Positions 12,366 to 23,498 of a DNA stretch of 64,000 nt are shown here, one piece after another. Below the pieces are notes generated by a model, which worked only from the letters and a program-made list of their open reading frames with translations, had not been told where the DNA came from and made no database searches. Numbering within the stretch: the stretch's first letter is position 1; each line of letters starts with the position of its first letter. The position numbers and the translations under genes are program-made. Source of the DNA: Locusta migratoria (lineage: Eukaryota > Arthropoda > Insecta > Orthoptera > Acrididae); assembly GCA_026315105.1 (NCBI GenBank), contig CM048750.1, forward strand, positions 164,452,549 through 164,516,548. The letters run 5' to 3'.

Positions 12366-12510
12366 GGTTTTATGGTTTCCTCTACAGCTAGGACGACGCT
12401 GTATGCACGCGACTTACCGCGCAGACGTAAACACACTCGCCACGGCGCGCTGCTCCGCCGGAGGTCCGAACACCGCCGCAGCCGCGACGAGACTGTGCTA
12501 CCGAGCCGCA

Positions 12511-13011
12511 TGGCATACCTCATTTTATTACGTATTATATATGGCCAGAGAGCAGGATCATTCACGATATTTTCAGAAAATCGTGCATCCAGAGGAAATT
12601 CGGCGCTCGCGATTGATTCTTATGGAAGAGGTAAGGTACTAGTGGAGGTAGTATCCTTTGAAATAGGAGTCCCCTCTTTTTAAGTAAGTGTTTCCGCTGA
12701 AGCAGCTCTGTCTTCTGAAGAAGGTATTTCTGAATGTTGACGGTTATGACCCTGAAATGCCAAATACTTTAATCAACAATTTGGGCAGGTAGCCAAATGT
12801 TTCAGAAATGATTGCAGTAAATTTCGAATTACAAATTTACGATAGGGTTCAGACCAGTATCTCTTCCTTCCGAATGCGGAACTGCGTGAACAAAATGCCT
12901 CGAAACTCACGGCAGCAGGTGTATAGAAACTAAAATGTGGTAACTGTTCAAAATAGCACTTGGCTCAAACGGGTAGAACGTTTGAAATACTTTTAAAAGA
13001 CCTCGATTACG
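12511..13011. other. no identifiable feature
   Basis: No repeat or coding motif recognised between the 5' leader of the LINE and the next SINE. Confidence 0.5.
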
Positions 13012-13022
13012 CTGTTGGAACA

Positions 13023-13228
13023 GCCGCGCGGATTAGCCCGAGTAGTCTAAGGCGTCATCTATGGACTGTGCGTGCGCTGCCGCCGGAGTTTCGAGTCCTC
13101 CCTCTGAGGTGTGTATATGTGTTGTCCTTAGTGTAAATTAGTTTAAGTAGTTTGTAAGTCGAGGGACTGCTGAACATATGAGCATGGTCAAATCGCTTCA
13201 CAAACATTTGAACGTTTTTTTTTTTTCT
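13023..13228 (+). repeat. tRNA-derived SINE, GATTAGCC subtype
   Basis: Head GCCGCGCGGATTAGCC, then a B box (GGAGTTTCGAGTCCTCC) and the AGTTTAAGTAGTTTGTAAGT body. The usual GGGACTGATGACC block is rearranged to GGGACTGCTGAAC. It ends in ACAAACATTTGAACG and about 12 T. Target duplication CTGTTGGAACA/CTGTTGGAGCA at 13012-13022 and 13229-13239. Confidence 0.88.
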
Positions 13229-13239
13229 CTGTTGGAGCA

Positions 13240-13570
13240 ATTGATACTCATTTAGAAGTGTCGCATAGGGCTCCTAAAGGACGCCACCTCACAACGCTGG
13301 GAGCCATTGGAATATTTACACACCCGATACAATATACGATAGTACACTGACTAAAAAGAATAGTGCATTTTATAGAAACTTTGATGACCTCCTCCAACCA
13401 TCCACCTTGATGCAGTGCGCCTCTGAGCGGCCTCTGAGCACCTCTTCACCGTGAAGCGGCAGGCCGTCGGGTCACACGCAGTCCTAGCAACTGAAGACTG
13501 CTTCCGTAGATACGGAAGAAGCTCTGCGCCACACATTGCCACCAAGCTGAAAAAACAACGATTACTTTTC
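13240..13570. other. no identifiable feature
   Basis: About 330 bases between two SINEs. No motif recognised. The short GC-rich stretch at 13390-13480 could encode a peptide, but nothing supports it. Confidence 0.45.
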
Positions 13571-13584
13571 GTACCTTACGTTCT

Positions 13585-13797
13585 CAACTGTTCAACTGTT
13601 TGTAAGTCTTATGGGACTTAACTACGGGGTCATCAGTCCCTAAACTTACAAACTACTTATGAACTACTTACGAACTACTTACGAACTAGGACGGCACAAA
13701 TATCCATGCCCGAGGGGGGGATTCGAACCCCCGCATGTAGTGGCCGTGCAGACCGTGACTGAAGCGCCTCAGTCCCCTCGGCCACCGCTGCCGGCCT
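13585..13797 (-). repeat. tRNA-derived SINE with internal triplication
   Basis: Full-length minus-strand copy with the GGCCGGC..CGGTGGCCGAGG head. An 11-base unit (ACTACTTACGA-type) is repeated three times at about 13650-13690, a local slippage not seen in the other copies. Target duplication TTACGTTCT at 13576-13584 and 13798-13806. Confidence 0.92.
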
Positions 13798-13948
13798 TTA
13801 CGTTCTATAAGAATTTTAATTTTTCAACAATATGGAACCTGAATTTCACATAATTATGTTTACACTTTTAAATTATGACCTTTGTAATTTTATATTTCAT
13901 TACTTTACATACTCAAAAAATATATAAAAAAATAAAATAAAAGAAGTT

Positions 13949-14138
13949 CAAATGTCTGTAAAGCTTATGGAACTTAACTGCGTGGTCATCAGTCCATAAA
14001 CTTACAAACTACTTATGAACTAACTTATACTCTAATAGGCGCACATTCATGCCCGAGGGGGATTCGAACCCCGACGGGGAACGGCCTCGCGCATCGGAGC
14101 GTAGCGTCTCAATGCCCTCGTCCACTCCGCCGCGGCTT
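13949..14138 (-). repeat. tRNA-derived SINE
   Basis: Minus-strand copy, head GCCGCGGCGGAGTGGACGAG, B box CGGGGTTCGAATCCCCC, 3' end TTAAGTTCCATAAGC then ACAGACATTTGAAC. Same head subtype as the copies at 5.3 and 6.2 kb. Confidence 0.9.
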
Positions 14139-14251
14139 TACATTCTCTATGGTGTTTTAAAACATAGCGCAATTAGGTAATTATCTATCTCATTCTCTTT
14201 GTTTCACAGTTTGAATAATGTCTATAGTATTCTAACATAAATGCAGTGTCC

Positions 14252-14278
14252 GTTCATGCATGCATGCATGCATGCATG
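14252..14278. repeat. (GCAT)n microsatellite
   Basis: About six tandem GCAT units, a self-complementary repeat. Nothing else is identifiable from 14139 to 14350. Confidence 0.9.
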
Positions 14279-14349
14279 TCTGAAGGAAATTTGCTTCGTT
14301 CTATCAATAAACACGGACACTGCAAATCGTACTGTCCCCAGAATTTGAG

Positions 14350-15410
14350 ACTTTTTACTTAAATTTATCTCAATTCAGTGTTATTAAGAATATTGGAAAC
14401 GAGATGTGGTCGAGCAGACAGATTACAGTGTTTTAATGGCTTTAGATCCGTAGAAATGCAAATTAAAACCAATATCCCATCACATATAACAGTCTGTGGA
14501 TATAAGGCGCAGATTTTAAACGCTGGTCAAACCGCAACATGCCACATATGCAATGAGAGCGGCAATATGCGACAAAACTGCTCGAAACTAGTGTTGGTTT
14601 TAAAGAGTAACTTGCAGCAACGGCGTAAGCTAACGTTGTCCGATTTGTTGCCGACTGAATAATTTGATCTGCTAGAAAATATATCTCATTCTACAAGTGT
14701 CAAAAACAGAAGGAAGCCCCTCTTCGACATGGTTAAACATGATGACACTACTTCAGGTATATTGAAAGCTATATATGATCATTACAAAGAACTTCATTCA
14801 GCAGGAGAAACGAGGGAACAGCATTATCACGAAATTTTTGTAACTGATTTCCCGAATATCAAGAGAAGTAGGTGTAAATATTTGTTTATCTTTTACCTCA
14901 GAAGACGTGCTGGACATAATAAGCGACTCCGCTGTGAAGAAGTCGCCAGGACCTGATGGCTTACCCATCGAGTTTTATAAACGTTACTGGTACCTGACAG
15001 GTGAGAAATTTACACCACTGGTAAACGAAGTGATGCGGGTACAATCCTTACCTGCAGACGTTAAATAATGTAAGATAGTTCTAATCCCTAAGACCAGTGG
15101 GTGCAAAAATATAAACAATCTTCGTCCTCTCTTTGCTGAATTACGATTATAAGATAGTTGCCCGTGCACTTCAAAGACGATTATGCGACTAACCAGACAA
15201 CTGACTGGACAGCAGAAACTGTGTGCCTATAGGGGAACTATTTTACGAACTGTCGCATTTTTATGGAGATGTAATCCCCTTAATTTCCGCTACAACCATT
15301 AAATGCGGCCTCTTTTTTATAGACTTCTATTAGGCCTTTGACCGTGTCAATCATAGTTACTTGCTGCAAACTTAAGAGGATGGGTTTCCTTCAGGAAACA
15401 ATTTAATACG
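14350..15410 (+). pseudogene. L1/Tx1-like LINE, ORF1 end to early RT
   Basis: Same general type as the 7.7-12.5 kb element, opposite strand and more decayed. 14378-14662 has the ORF1 lead-in (IKTNIPSHITVCGYKAQ) and a zinc knuckle CHICNESGNMRQNC, in which the histidine is replaced by asparagine. 14930-15180 holds the start of the reverse transcriptase: KSPGPDGLPIEFYKRYW, then KIVLIPKTSGCKNINNLRPL after a stop. A DFYxAFDRVNH-like motif A follows near 15330. The endonuclease between them is almost entirely missing, so this copy has a large internal deletion. Confidence 0.78.
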
Positions 15411-15659
15411 AAATGTTGAAATGGGCATAACAGCGAAGATAGGGTTATTCTAATAAGGTAATAGTTCCTAAATTGCAAAGTACAAGTATTTTCTTCCAAT
15501 GTTAAAATCGATAAAGTGAGACCTGTAGTATCATAACAGCTTGTTTTCACTGGTGTAACAACTTTAGAATCAGTAACGTACTTGAAAATGGGCTCATAAC
15601 TCGAAACCTAGGTCCTAAAAATAAAGTTTTGTGAAATAAGGCAATAACAAGTGTTCAGA

Positions 15660-16290
15660 CTATCAATTTCTCAACACACAATCATAATTGTATACGTCAC
15701 ACGACAAAATACATTGTCTACTGAAATTTGAATATTAAAACCGGAATTTTTCACAGCTTTTTTCAGTTTTTCAAATGCACAGTATTTTTTGTCCACACTA
15801 ACTAGAAACTCATTTTCAACAATCGTGTTAACCCTCCTGCCGATGTCAGCAAAGCCCCTAACGAAATGTCTACCAATATTCGTTATAGGAGGAACTATTG
15901 TAATTCCTTTACACAACTCGATACTAATCTATGATCTGTTTTCTCTCCATATCTGCTTAATATGTGACCCAAATCCGCAAATTCTTCTAGTACAAAATCA
16001 CAAATCCGTGTTTGACGTTAAGTTAGCAGTTCCTTAATCGTTGTAAATGCTGATCCATATCACTTGAAAACACTATACACACATGTAAACCATAGACTGC
16101 CGAGGTCTGAAACCCCTTAGAACCTCATCTAACAATCTTTGGCATAGAGCAGGTACACGATACTCACTTATATTGATAATGGCCCCAAAGCGAGTAAAAC
16201 GTTGTTCCCGGACGATCTTCTGGAAAACTTCCAAATGATGGTAAAACCAATGACCGAAAATTGTCTGCACTTCGTCAAACGGTATAAAGC
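15660..16290 (-). pseudogene. Gypsy/Ty3 pol, C-terminal RT and connection region
   Basis: Second part of a retrotransposon pol. At 16270-16090, PALCQRLLDEVLRGFRPRQSMVY leads straight to the place of the catalytic YxDD box (here YMCV, destroyed). SDMDQHLQRLRN follows. Downstream frames give a LGHILSRYG-like block and HFVRGFADIGRRVN followed by CAFEKLKKAV. This is the RT-thumb/RNase H junction of Ty3-type elements (cf. FADIARPL in the family). Many stops. Its upstream portion is at 17140-17850. The two were separated by later insertions (LINE tail and SINE). No LTR was found. Confidence 0.78.
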
Positions 16291-16382
16291 ATTGTTTTTT
16301 AGCCTGTGGGTCGCGTCCGGCTTCGCAAAGTCTTGTTCAGGGGGTCGCCATATAGGAGGAAGTACTGTAGTTTGACTATAAA

Positions 16383-16480
16383 GATTAGATGAGATTAAAT
16401 TAGATTAATACTTGTTACAAGTATCTTGAATGCGACACTTTGTAATGTTGTGGAACGTGTCAGAACAGTACATTTCTGAA
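16383..16480 (-). mobile_element. LINE 3' tail (TAATC-tailed family)
   Basis: The minus strand reads GACACGTTCCACAACATTAC and ends AGTATTAATCTAATTTAATC. This matches the 3' ends at 42300-42390, 51628-51725 and 59755-59830, so one LINE family with a TAATCTAATCTAAT tail is involved. Only about 100 bases remain, as in a strongly 5'-truncated insertion. Confidence 0.75.
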
Positions 16481-16801
16481 ACCTAGGGGTTGTTTAATGC
16501 AAAAACGTATGCCTACGAAATTGTGGGATTCCATTTCTATCATCAGTTCTTTTGAATAGCACAAAGATTGTTTTATAATAAAACACCTTGTCAATAATCA
16601 ATACACGAAAAGCTCGTAAACTGTTTTCAGGTACAGGCAATAGCTAACTTTACGAGATATAATAATTACGAGAAATGCGATTGTTTACAAGTTCAGTGTA
16701 ATCTTGCTCAATGAGGATAATTCGCTTCACTGCTTGTTCTACAATGCGAATCCTTGTTATACATTTTTCTGTCAAAAGAATGTGTTTCATTCAGAAAAAT
16801 T

Positions 16802-16987
16802 CAAATGTTCAAATGTTTGTTGAGCTTATGGGACTTAACTACGGGGTCATCAGTCCCTAAAGTTACAAACTACCTATGAAGTAGCTAATACTAAGGACGG
16901 CAAAAATATCCATGCCCGAGGGGGATTCAAACTCCCGACCGTAGTGGCCGTGCAGAACGTGACTGGCGCGCCGCAGACCGCGGCCGG
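16802..16987 (-). repeat. tRNA-derived SINE, inside Gypsy remnant
   Basis: Full-length minus copy with GCGGCCGCGG head region. Perfect 12-bp target duplication TTCAGAAAAATT at 16790-16801 and 16988-16999. Confidence 0.95.
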
Positions 16988-17139
16988 TTCAGAAAAATTT
17001 ACTAAACGTTAATCCTACATTGTACAATACTGTAGGTTTCCTCTACGAGAAAGTTGTATCAACAGAAGAAAATCGGATTCTTTGTGCGTGCAGTTACACA
17101 TAGATATCTATTATGATTAGAGGAGAGGGGTGGGGGGTT

Positions 17140-17850
17140 CGCCTAAATATTTTTAGTTGGAAGGGTTTCGTGCATTCCAAAATGGTGCGAAACACTGGTC
17201 TAACGTTTCAGTGATATAAGGCAAGTGATAAGTATCTGTCATTATCTTAGTTTTGAAACGACGATAATCTCGAGAAAACCTATACTTCTTATAACCATCA
17301 GACTTCTTAGGCACCACCACAATTGCTGTCCCCCCCCCCCCACGCACTGTTACTACCTTATGTGATCACATCTCTCAATTGTTCAATAAAACTTAGTAAG
17401 TGCTCAGGGATCCTACACGATTTGCGATATAAGGATGCTGTATATCCTTTTGTTATCCAAAGTTTTCTATGTGTGTAGCAGGTAAGAGCTGTAGCAGACA
17501 AAACAAATCTTTAAACTCAACCAATAAATTTCCTACACATTTGCTGTTGTCATCTTTGTTCATATTGTAGTTTCAGTAGCACTTGGCGACTGCGTGTGGA
17601 TCACACCCCTTATATCCTACTTCGATGATGTGAATACTGGCAATTGAATTGTCGAAATTCTCTACTACTACCGATGCTACTGTTTCACAACGTATCCCCT
17701 CTACGCGTACTACGCTGCTTCTTTTTAAACACCCTGAGTGATCTGAGACATTTACCTCCAAAAGTTCCACCGCATACAAAATTCCTATTGGCAAACTGTA
17801 TTTCACACTTACCCAAAGAGACTTCACAGTAGGCCTAAGGTATGCAGGTT
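17140..17850 (-). pseudogene. Gypsy/Ty3 pol, protease end to RT N terminus
   Basis: First part of the retrotransposon pol. 17573-17827 is a pre-RT segment (ELLEVNVSDHSG) of the kind that follows the aspartic protease. 17400-17560 has LLVEFKDLFCLL, the lead-in EFKDLF typical of this position, then DLPATH-like wording. 17153-17347 has AIVVVPKKSDGYKKYRFSRD followed by YRRFKTKIMTDTYHLPYITE, the Ty3 RT fingers. A run of 12 C lies at 17330-17341 in the VVVPKK lead-in and shifts the frame. The rest continues at 16290. Confidence 0.8.
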
Positions 17851-17859
17851 GTCAAAGTT

Positions 17860-18418
17860 CGCTGAGGCAATACAAGACATTTCATCTTGTTTTCTGCTTT
17901 GGGAGAGACATCATTTACGTGAGAAAAAAGTTATAAGCGTGTATCGTAACCTAACGAATTGATCAAACACCATTCGTAATTTTAACCCTGCAGCATACAT
18001 TAAAATTTATTCTGTCATGCCTTTGTGAATATTTAACCCTCCTGTCGCTACCTGAGAGCTACAAGCTGCCACGGGGAACGGCCCTTGGCTTGAATGTATA
18101 AGCGATCTGGAAGCAACTGAATATGCAGCAGGCTCCGAAATGTGTCCTGAGGAGCAGTAGTTAGGAGTGCAGATTAGCGAAGTTGAGGACACCTATTCCC
18201 GTCGATGATAGCAATTAATCTCACTAATTACCGGAGCGGAGGAGAATCGAAGCGTTTGACGTGTAGCGCTGCAGAAAAATGCTGAAAATTAAGTGGACTG
18301 ATAACGAACGAGAAGGTTCTTGACAGAATCAGCGAAAAATGGACCGAAACCTCTGACGAATGGTAAAAAGTGGTAGGGAGAGGATGATAGACAAACCAAC
18401 AGCATATAACGCCAACAG
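17860..18418. other. no identifiable feature
   Basis: Possibly more of the Gypsy internal region, but no motif could be read. Confidence 0.4.
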
Positions 18419-18818
18419 ATAGTTTCCAAATGATAAGCCAAGATCGGACACTAAAAATTTATTAAGTGACGACCGGTTTCGGTGCACTGTGTCACCATCA
18501 TCTGGTCATATATATTATAATCTCGTCATCTTGTAAAAAAAATTGGGTATGAAAAAAGAAGTGCAACATTGCACTTAGTCACTATATAAAAAATACATAA
18601 GTTAAAAACATGACAGCTTACAAAATACTGAGTATTTGAGTATTTTTTCATATAGTGACTAAGTGCAATGTTGCACTTCTTATTTCATACCTAATTTTTT
18701 AACAAGATGACCAGATTATAATATATATATATGACCAGATGATGCTGACACAGTGCACCGAAACCGGTCGTCACTTAATAAATTGTTAGTTTGCGATCTT
18801 GGCTTATTTGGAAACTAT
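18419..18818. mobile_element. fold-back element with hammerhead-like ends
   Basis: A 400-bp inverted repeat. Both ends read ATAGTTTCCAAAT and continue through TTATTAAGTGACGACCGG to GTGCAACATTGCACTTAGTC. Each arm is about 185 bases with a roughly 25-base centre (near 18610-18635). No ORF. Each arm contains (C)AGATGATG, a short hairpin, CGAAACCGGTC, discussed as a ribozyme-like motif. The transcript of either strand would form a very long hairpin. Could be a MITE or a Penelope-derived terminal-repeat derivative. Confidence 0.88.
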
Positions 18819-21354
18819 AAAACGAATTAATCGCCTCCAGACCAGACGATGTCAGGTAATTTTAAAACCCAAATAGAATAACGGAAGCTATAGGACGTAA
18901 GAATTGACAAATATTTCCTCGATAAAATTTCTTTTCATTCAAAATTTTAAACGTACTATACGCTACGTTTTTTTTAAACAGATACTTCTAATCTGAAACA
19001 TTGTTTTAACAGCATTTTTCAACATGGGATAGTTCTTCCAGCCCATTAAGCACTCACCCTACTGTTAATTACTGGACTATAATATTTATCTTCAACTGTG
19101 GTATAAGTCGTTTGAATCTGGCTTCCGCGATTTATCACACGAATCTGGGAGTCATTTCAGGTCCGCTCCTAAATTTAAAGTTCTCACTTTTTTTTTTCCT
19201 ACTCTACGTTTTCTAATGAATTTTAAATTCACACACGAAACAGTACTGTGTATTTATTTATATGTGCCCAATTGAGGACCACACTTCCATGGTCACAGAA
19301 CATGTCAGTACATTAAGTTACCATAAGAGTAGTGAAGGAGAACGTCAGACGTACAGGAATTCTAAGCAGACAAGCTATAAGTTTGAGTAAAAATAATTAG
19401 CAACATAACAAAGGTTTCGTTTACTTTTGTTTAGCTTTAGAAGTAAGACGTGGGTCATTTTTTATCCATATGGTTGTTTGGAGAGCCCTACCTGCTACTA
19501 TATTCTTTGTAAGACGAAACCCTCGTGACTTAATCATTTATAGATTTGTATAACTCACCAAAATTTCATCCCTATAGGCCACCTAGAAATATGAAAAATT
19601 GATCTGTTATACCAGTAGTACCGTATGGGTAATTTGACTCATACACAGTTTAACACCATCAGATATCAGCAACGCAAGTTCTTAGACGGGATATAATTTC
19701 TGGGCGTGACTTAACGCTATTCACGAGATGTTTGAGTATGTTATGACACATTAGAGCAAAAATAACGGGAATACGAGAAATTTGGAGGTTGGGTGAAGCC
19801 TCATATCAGTGCGACTTTCTTGGACTGGTCTCATGTAGACCTATGAAGTTATGTACACGTAAGGGGACCTCACGGCGGGAATTCAGTATCATAGTAGCAT
19901 ATCAACTTCCATCCCCCACTGCAAACTGAAGAGAGCAGTCTATCTCCCCTTGCAAGTGTTTTGCACTGGAAATGGCTAATGTGGAAATAGAAGTCAATGT
20001 CAAAATCATGTTTCCTGTTAACAATAACGGAGGTATGAAACATCAAACTTATTTTCCAAATCCAAGAAGTATATGTACAAGAGCTGCCAAGCCAAAACAC
20101 TTGTCCTGAACTGAGTCCACCCCAGTTTAGAAACTACTGGTAACTATTAGTTCCTGAAATTGTTTGTTCTTATATTTTTGTCCCTTGATTGAATGGGGGG
20201 GGGGGGGGGTAATGAGAAACACAAAGCAGATAGTTTTCATCTTTACATGAGTTTACATCTCAGTGGTAAATCAGCAACAAAGAATATAATAACTGACAGA
20301 GCAAAATACATTGAGCTGGTCTCAGACTGGCGTAAGAAACAGAAGTGAAATACACATGCTTTTGTCTTACTTCCTAGAAAGAAGGAATAAATGAAGGTAG
20401 TAATTACAAGTACTCTGTGATACGCCAGAGTAAAAATAAGTACGTTGGCTATCGATTGGCGTGGGTTCGGCAGTACTGTAATCTGAAAGTTCAATATGTA
20501 CTGGGACCAGATATCGTGTTGTAGTCAGACGAAACATCCATAACGTTTCTGTCAATTATCTTTCATTTTGCGTCTCAGTTCAGTTTTTATCCAATTATCT
20601 GCTTGCACAGGACCACATTTTGCAATGTGACGAGACACACACATTTTGTTACTTTTTATTCGTTCAATAAATATCAATTATTTCATTGAATTATGTGTAT
20701 GAAAACACTAAACAATATTCGGCTCAAATTGTGCTTTAAGTCAGATATCGTTTTGGTTACATAAGAAAAATGTTATAGTTCCGTTTTGCACATATTTCGT
20801 AATGGAATAAAAATTATTCACAGCTAGTTAACTACATACTTTTATCCTCGCTGCTGAGGGGCAATTATCGTCTAAAACTCTAAGTGTCTGTTGAAATGAT
20901 ACATCACTTTATGAAAGAAATCGGTAACAGTATAATTTCGTCGAATTAAAGATTTCACTTCAAGAGTAATGACTCATTTCCGTTATTTAATCCTAAAAGT
21001 AAATTACGAAATTTGTGTGAGATACACAACATTTTTCTCACAGTCGTAATGCTTGCTATTGAGAAGGCTGTTGTGTTCGGCAAAGATTCAATAGGTTATT
21101 TTCTTCCACGAGGAACCCACCTATTGCTGTGATGGCGTGTAACGTCTGTGATATAACACACAAGAAGGTCCTCCGAATCCATAATTAATGTAAATAACTC
21201 CAGAGATATATGCCTATTTTGTATAATTTATTTATCGGACTAGAATCACAGTTTACTAAAATTAGAGATTGAAGAAATTAATTTCACATTGACCACTTTC
21301 ATTAAAAGAAGATATGGGACCACTGATACTTAAGTATGGTTTTTGGAAATCAGA
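18819..21354. other. no identifiable feature
   Basis: 2.5 kb with short unconvincing frames, an AAAATTTTA-rich composition and a 15-base G run at 20195-20209. I recognised no transposon protein, SINE or host exon. Confidence 0.5.
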
Positions 21355-21366
21355 TGAAAAGCTATG

Positions 21367-21550
21367 TTCAAATGTTTGTATATCTATCGGACCAAACTGC
21401 GTCATCAGTCCGTAGCTTGCAAACTACTTAAACCTACGTAAACTAAGGACAACACACACACCCATGCCCCAGTGAGGACTAACCTCCACGGCGAGCAACC
21501 GCGCGCTCCACAGCGAGATGCTTTAGACCGCTCGGCTACTCCACCGAGGC
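21367..21550 (-). repeat. tRNA-derived SINE, CA-containing subtype
   Basis: Minus copy of a subtype whose 3' body reads CGGACTGATGACGCAGTTTG and which has a short ACACACACAC tract before CCATGCCCC. Target duplication TGAAAAGCTATG/TGAAAAACTATG at 21355-21366 and 21551-21562 (one mismatch). Confidence 0.92.
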
Positions 21551-21562
21551 TGAAAAACTATG

Positions 21563-21752
21563 CCGTGGCGGATTGGCCGAACGCATTGAGGCGCTATGCT
21601 CCGAGCGCCAGGCCTTTCCCCGTCGGGGATTCGACTACTCCCTCCGCATGGATGTTTGTGTTGTATTTAGTATAATGTGGTTCATAAATAGTTTGTAAGT
21701 TTAGGGACTCATGGCCCCGCAGTTAAGTCCAATGAGCTAAAACATTTGAAAT
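21563..21752 (+). repeat. tRNA-derived SINE, abutting the previous one
   Basis: Plus copy, head GCCGTGGCGGATTGGCCGAA, B box CGGGGATTCGACTACTCC, end AAAACATTTGAAAT. It begins exactly at the right target duplication of the neighbouring SINE, so the two sit head to head. Confidence 0.9.
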
Positions 21753-21859
21753 TTTGTTTGAAGGACTATCTTCGGCTACTGTTTCTTAGTTCACAGAAAC
21801 ATAAGAGAACAGTTAAAAAAAAAAAGGAAATAATAGATATATAGTTTTGCACCAAATTT

Positions 21860-23398
21860 TTGTAAGAGTTAAATAGTACATACAAAGCCAACACCGACCT
21901 TAATAGTACAAGTTTATATGCCCACTAGTTCTGCAGACGAGATCGAATAAATGTATGAGGTGGTAAAGCAAATTATCCAGAGAATTATGGATGAAGAAAA
22001 CTTTGTGATGGAATTCGGTAGTAGGAATAGGAATAGGAAGGCAAGGAAATGGACTGGGCAAAGGAATGAAAGAGGACATCGCCTGGTAGGATTTTGCACG
22101 GAACACAATTTAATCATAAGAAACACTTGGTTTAAGAATCACGAAAGAAGTTTGTATACGTGGAAGAGACCAGGAGACACTGGAAGGTACCATATCGATT
22201 TTATAATGGTAAAAAAATTCCGGAAGCAGGTTTTAAACTGTAAGACATACGGAGGGACATATATAGACTGACCATAACTTGGTCATGAACTGTAGGGTGA
22301 AACTGAAAAACTGCAAAAAGGTAGGAATATAAGGAGATGGTACCTGGATAAATTGAAGGAACCCAAAGTTCTTGAGAATTTAAGAGGTAGCTTTAGCAAC
22401 ATCGACAGAAACGGGGGGATTAAAACAGTAGAAGAAGAATGGGTAGCATTGTGAAATAAAATAAAGGCCACAGAGGACAAAATAGGTAGAAAGGCAAGGC
22501 CTACAAAAAATCCTTGGATATTAAAGGAAATACTAAATTTAATGGATGAAAGGAGAAAATATAAAAATTCAGTAAATGAAGCAGGCAAAAAGAAATACAG
22601 ACCACTAAGAAATGAGATTGACAGGAAGTGTAAAATAGCTAAACAGGAGTGTCTAGAAGCAAGTAGAAGAATGCATCAATAGTGGAAAAATAGATACCGC
22701 CTACAGAAAAATAACAAAAAAAAAACATTTGGAGACGAGGAAAGCAGTTTATGAATATAAAGAACTCAGATGGAAAACCAGTTCTCAGCAAAGATGGGAA
22801 ACCTGATAGGTGGAAAGAGTATATAGAGGGGGGGCTACAAAGGAAATGAGCTCCAAGACAATATTGTAGGAAGGGAAGAGGAAGTAGAAGATGAAATAGG
22901 AAATACAATACTGAGAGAATAATTTGACAGGGCATTTAAAGTGAAAACAAGGCTCCTGGAGTGGACGACATTCCCTCAGAACTACTGAAGTCTTTGGGAG
23001 AGCCAGCCATCACAAAACTATTTCACCAGGTGCGTAAGATGTGAGACAGGGGAAATATCCTCATACTTTAAGAAAACTGTAATAATCCCCATTCCAAAGA
23101 AAGCAAGTGCAGACAGGTGCGAAAATTACAGAACTATCAGTTTAATTTGTCATGGTTGCAAAATTTTCACACCAATTATTTACAGAAGAATGAAAAAGTT
23201 TGTAGAAGCCGTCCTTAGGGAAGACCAGTTTGGATTCAGGAGAAATGTAGGAACACGGGAGGCAATCCTCACTTTACGGCTTATACCAGTAGATAGTTTA
23301 AGGAAAGGCAAACTTACATTTCTAGCTTTTGTAGAATTGGAGAAAGAGTTGATTGGAATACACTCTTTCAATTTCTGAAATCAGCAGGAGTGAAACAA
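21860..23398 (+). pseudogene. RTE-like LINE: endonuclease and RT N-terminal part
   Basis: Opens inside the endonuclease with TLIVQVYMPTSSADE, then GHRLVGFCTEHNLIIRNTWF, SLYTWKRPGDTGRYHIDFIM and NCKTYGGTYID-DHNLVMN (the SDHN active-site block, first residue lost). After a degenerate linker, the RT starts at about 22955 with APGVDDIPSELLKSLGEPAI, CENYRTISLICHG-like wording at 23120, and 23190-23378 (VEAVLREDQFGFRRNVGTRE, then VDLEKA-like FVELEKE). Multiple stops. It breaks off at the Penelope insertion in FLKSAGVKQRER. Confidence 0.83.
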
Positions 23399-23498
23399 AG
23401 GGAACGGTTGCAAACGTAAGCTTCCGCGGCAGTGGTCACTATCAATAAAATTCTTCTGGGTAGGTATTATACCGCGTCGTCATTTTGTAAACTTTGCC

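Larger units (their letters stand above)
7700..12510 (-). mobile_element. near-full-length two-ORF LINE (L1/Tx1-like)
   Basis: One non-LTR retrotransposon appears to span about 4.8 kb on the minus strand. A GC-rich 5' leader (about 12370-12510) precedes ORF1 (12365-11140) and then ORF2 (11118 to about 7770), which holds endonuclease, reverse transcriptase and a C-terminal zinc-binding motif. A 22-base gap separates the two ORFs. All parts are in the right order with no foreign insertion visible, but both ORFs have several frameshifts and stops. A related remnant lies at 14350-15410 in the opposite orientation. The 3' limit is uncertain (7620-7770). Confidence 0.82.

Noticed and set aside
11377..12683. 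Plus-strand frames over LINE ORF1 and its leader
   Set aside because: Antisense shadows of ORF1; the minus frames carry the zinc knuckle and conserved blocks.
13585..14138. Two similar 200-bp units close together, checked as a CRISPR-like or tandem array
   Set aside because: They are two SINE insertions of different head subtypes, at least one with its own target duplication.
22283..22935. Minus-strand hydrophobic frames (101 and 98 codons)
   Set aside because: Antisense of the A-rich RTE-like LINE; the Phe/Leu/Pro richness follows from its purine-rich coding strand.
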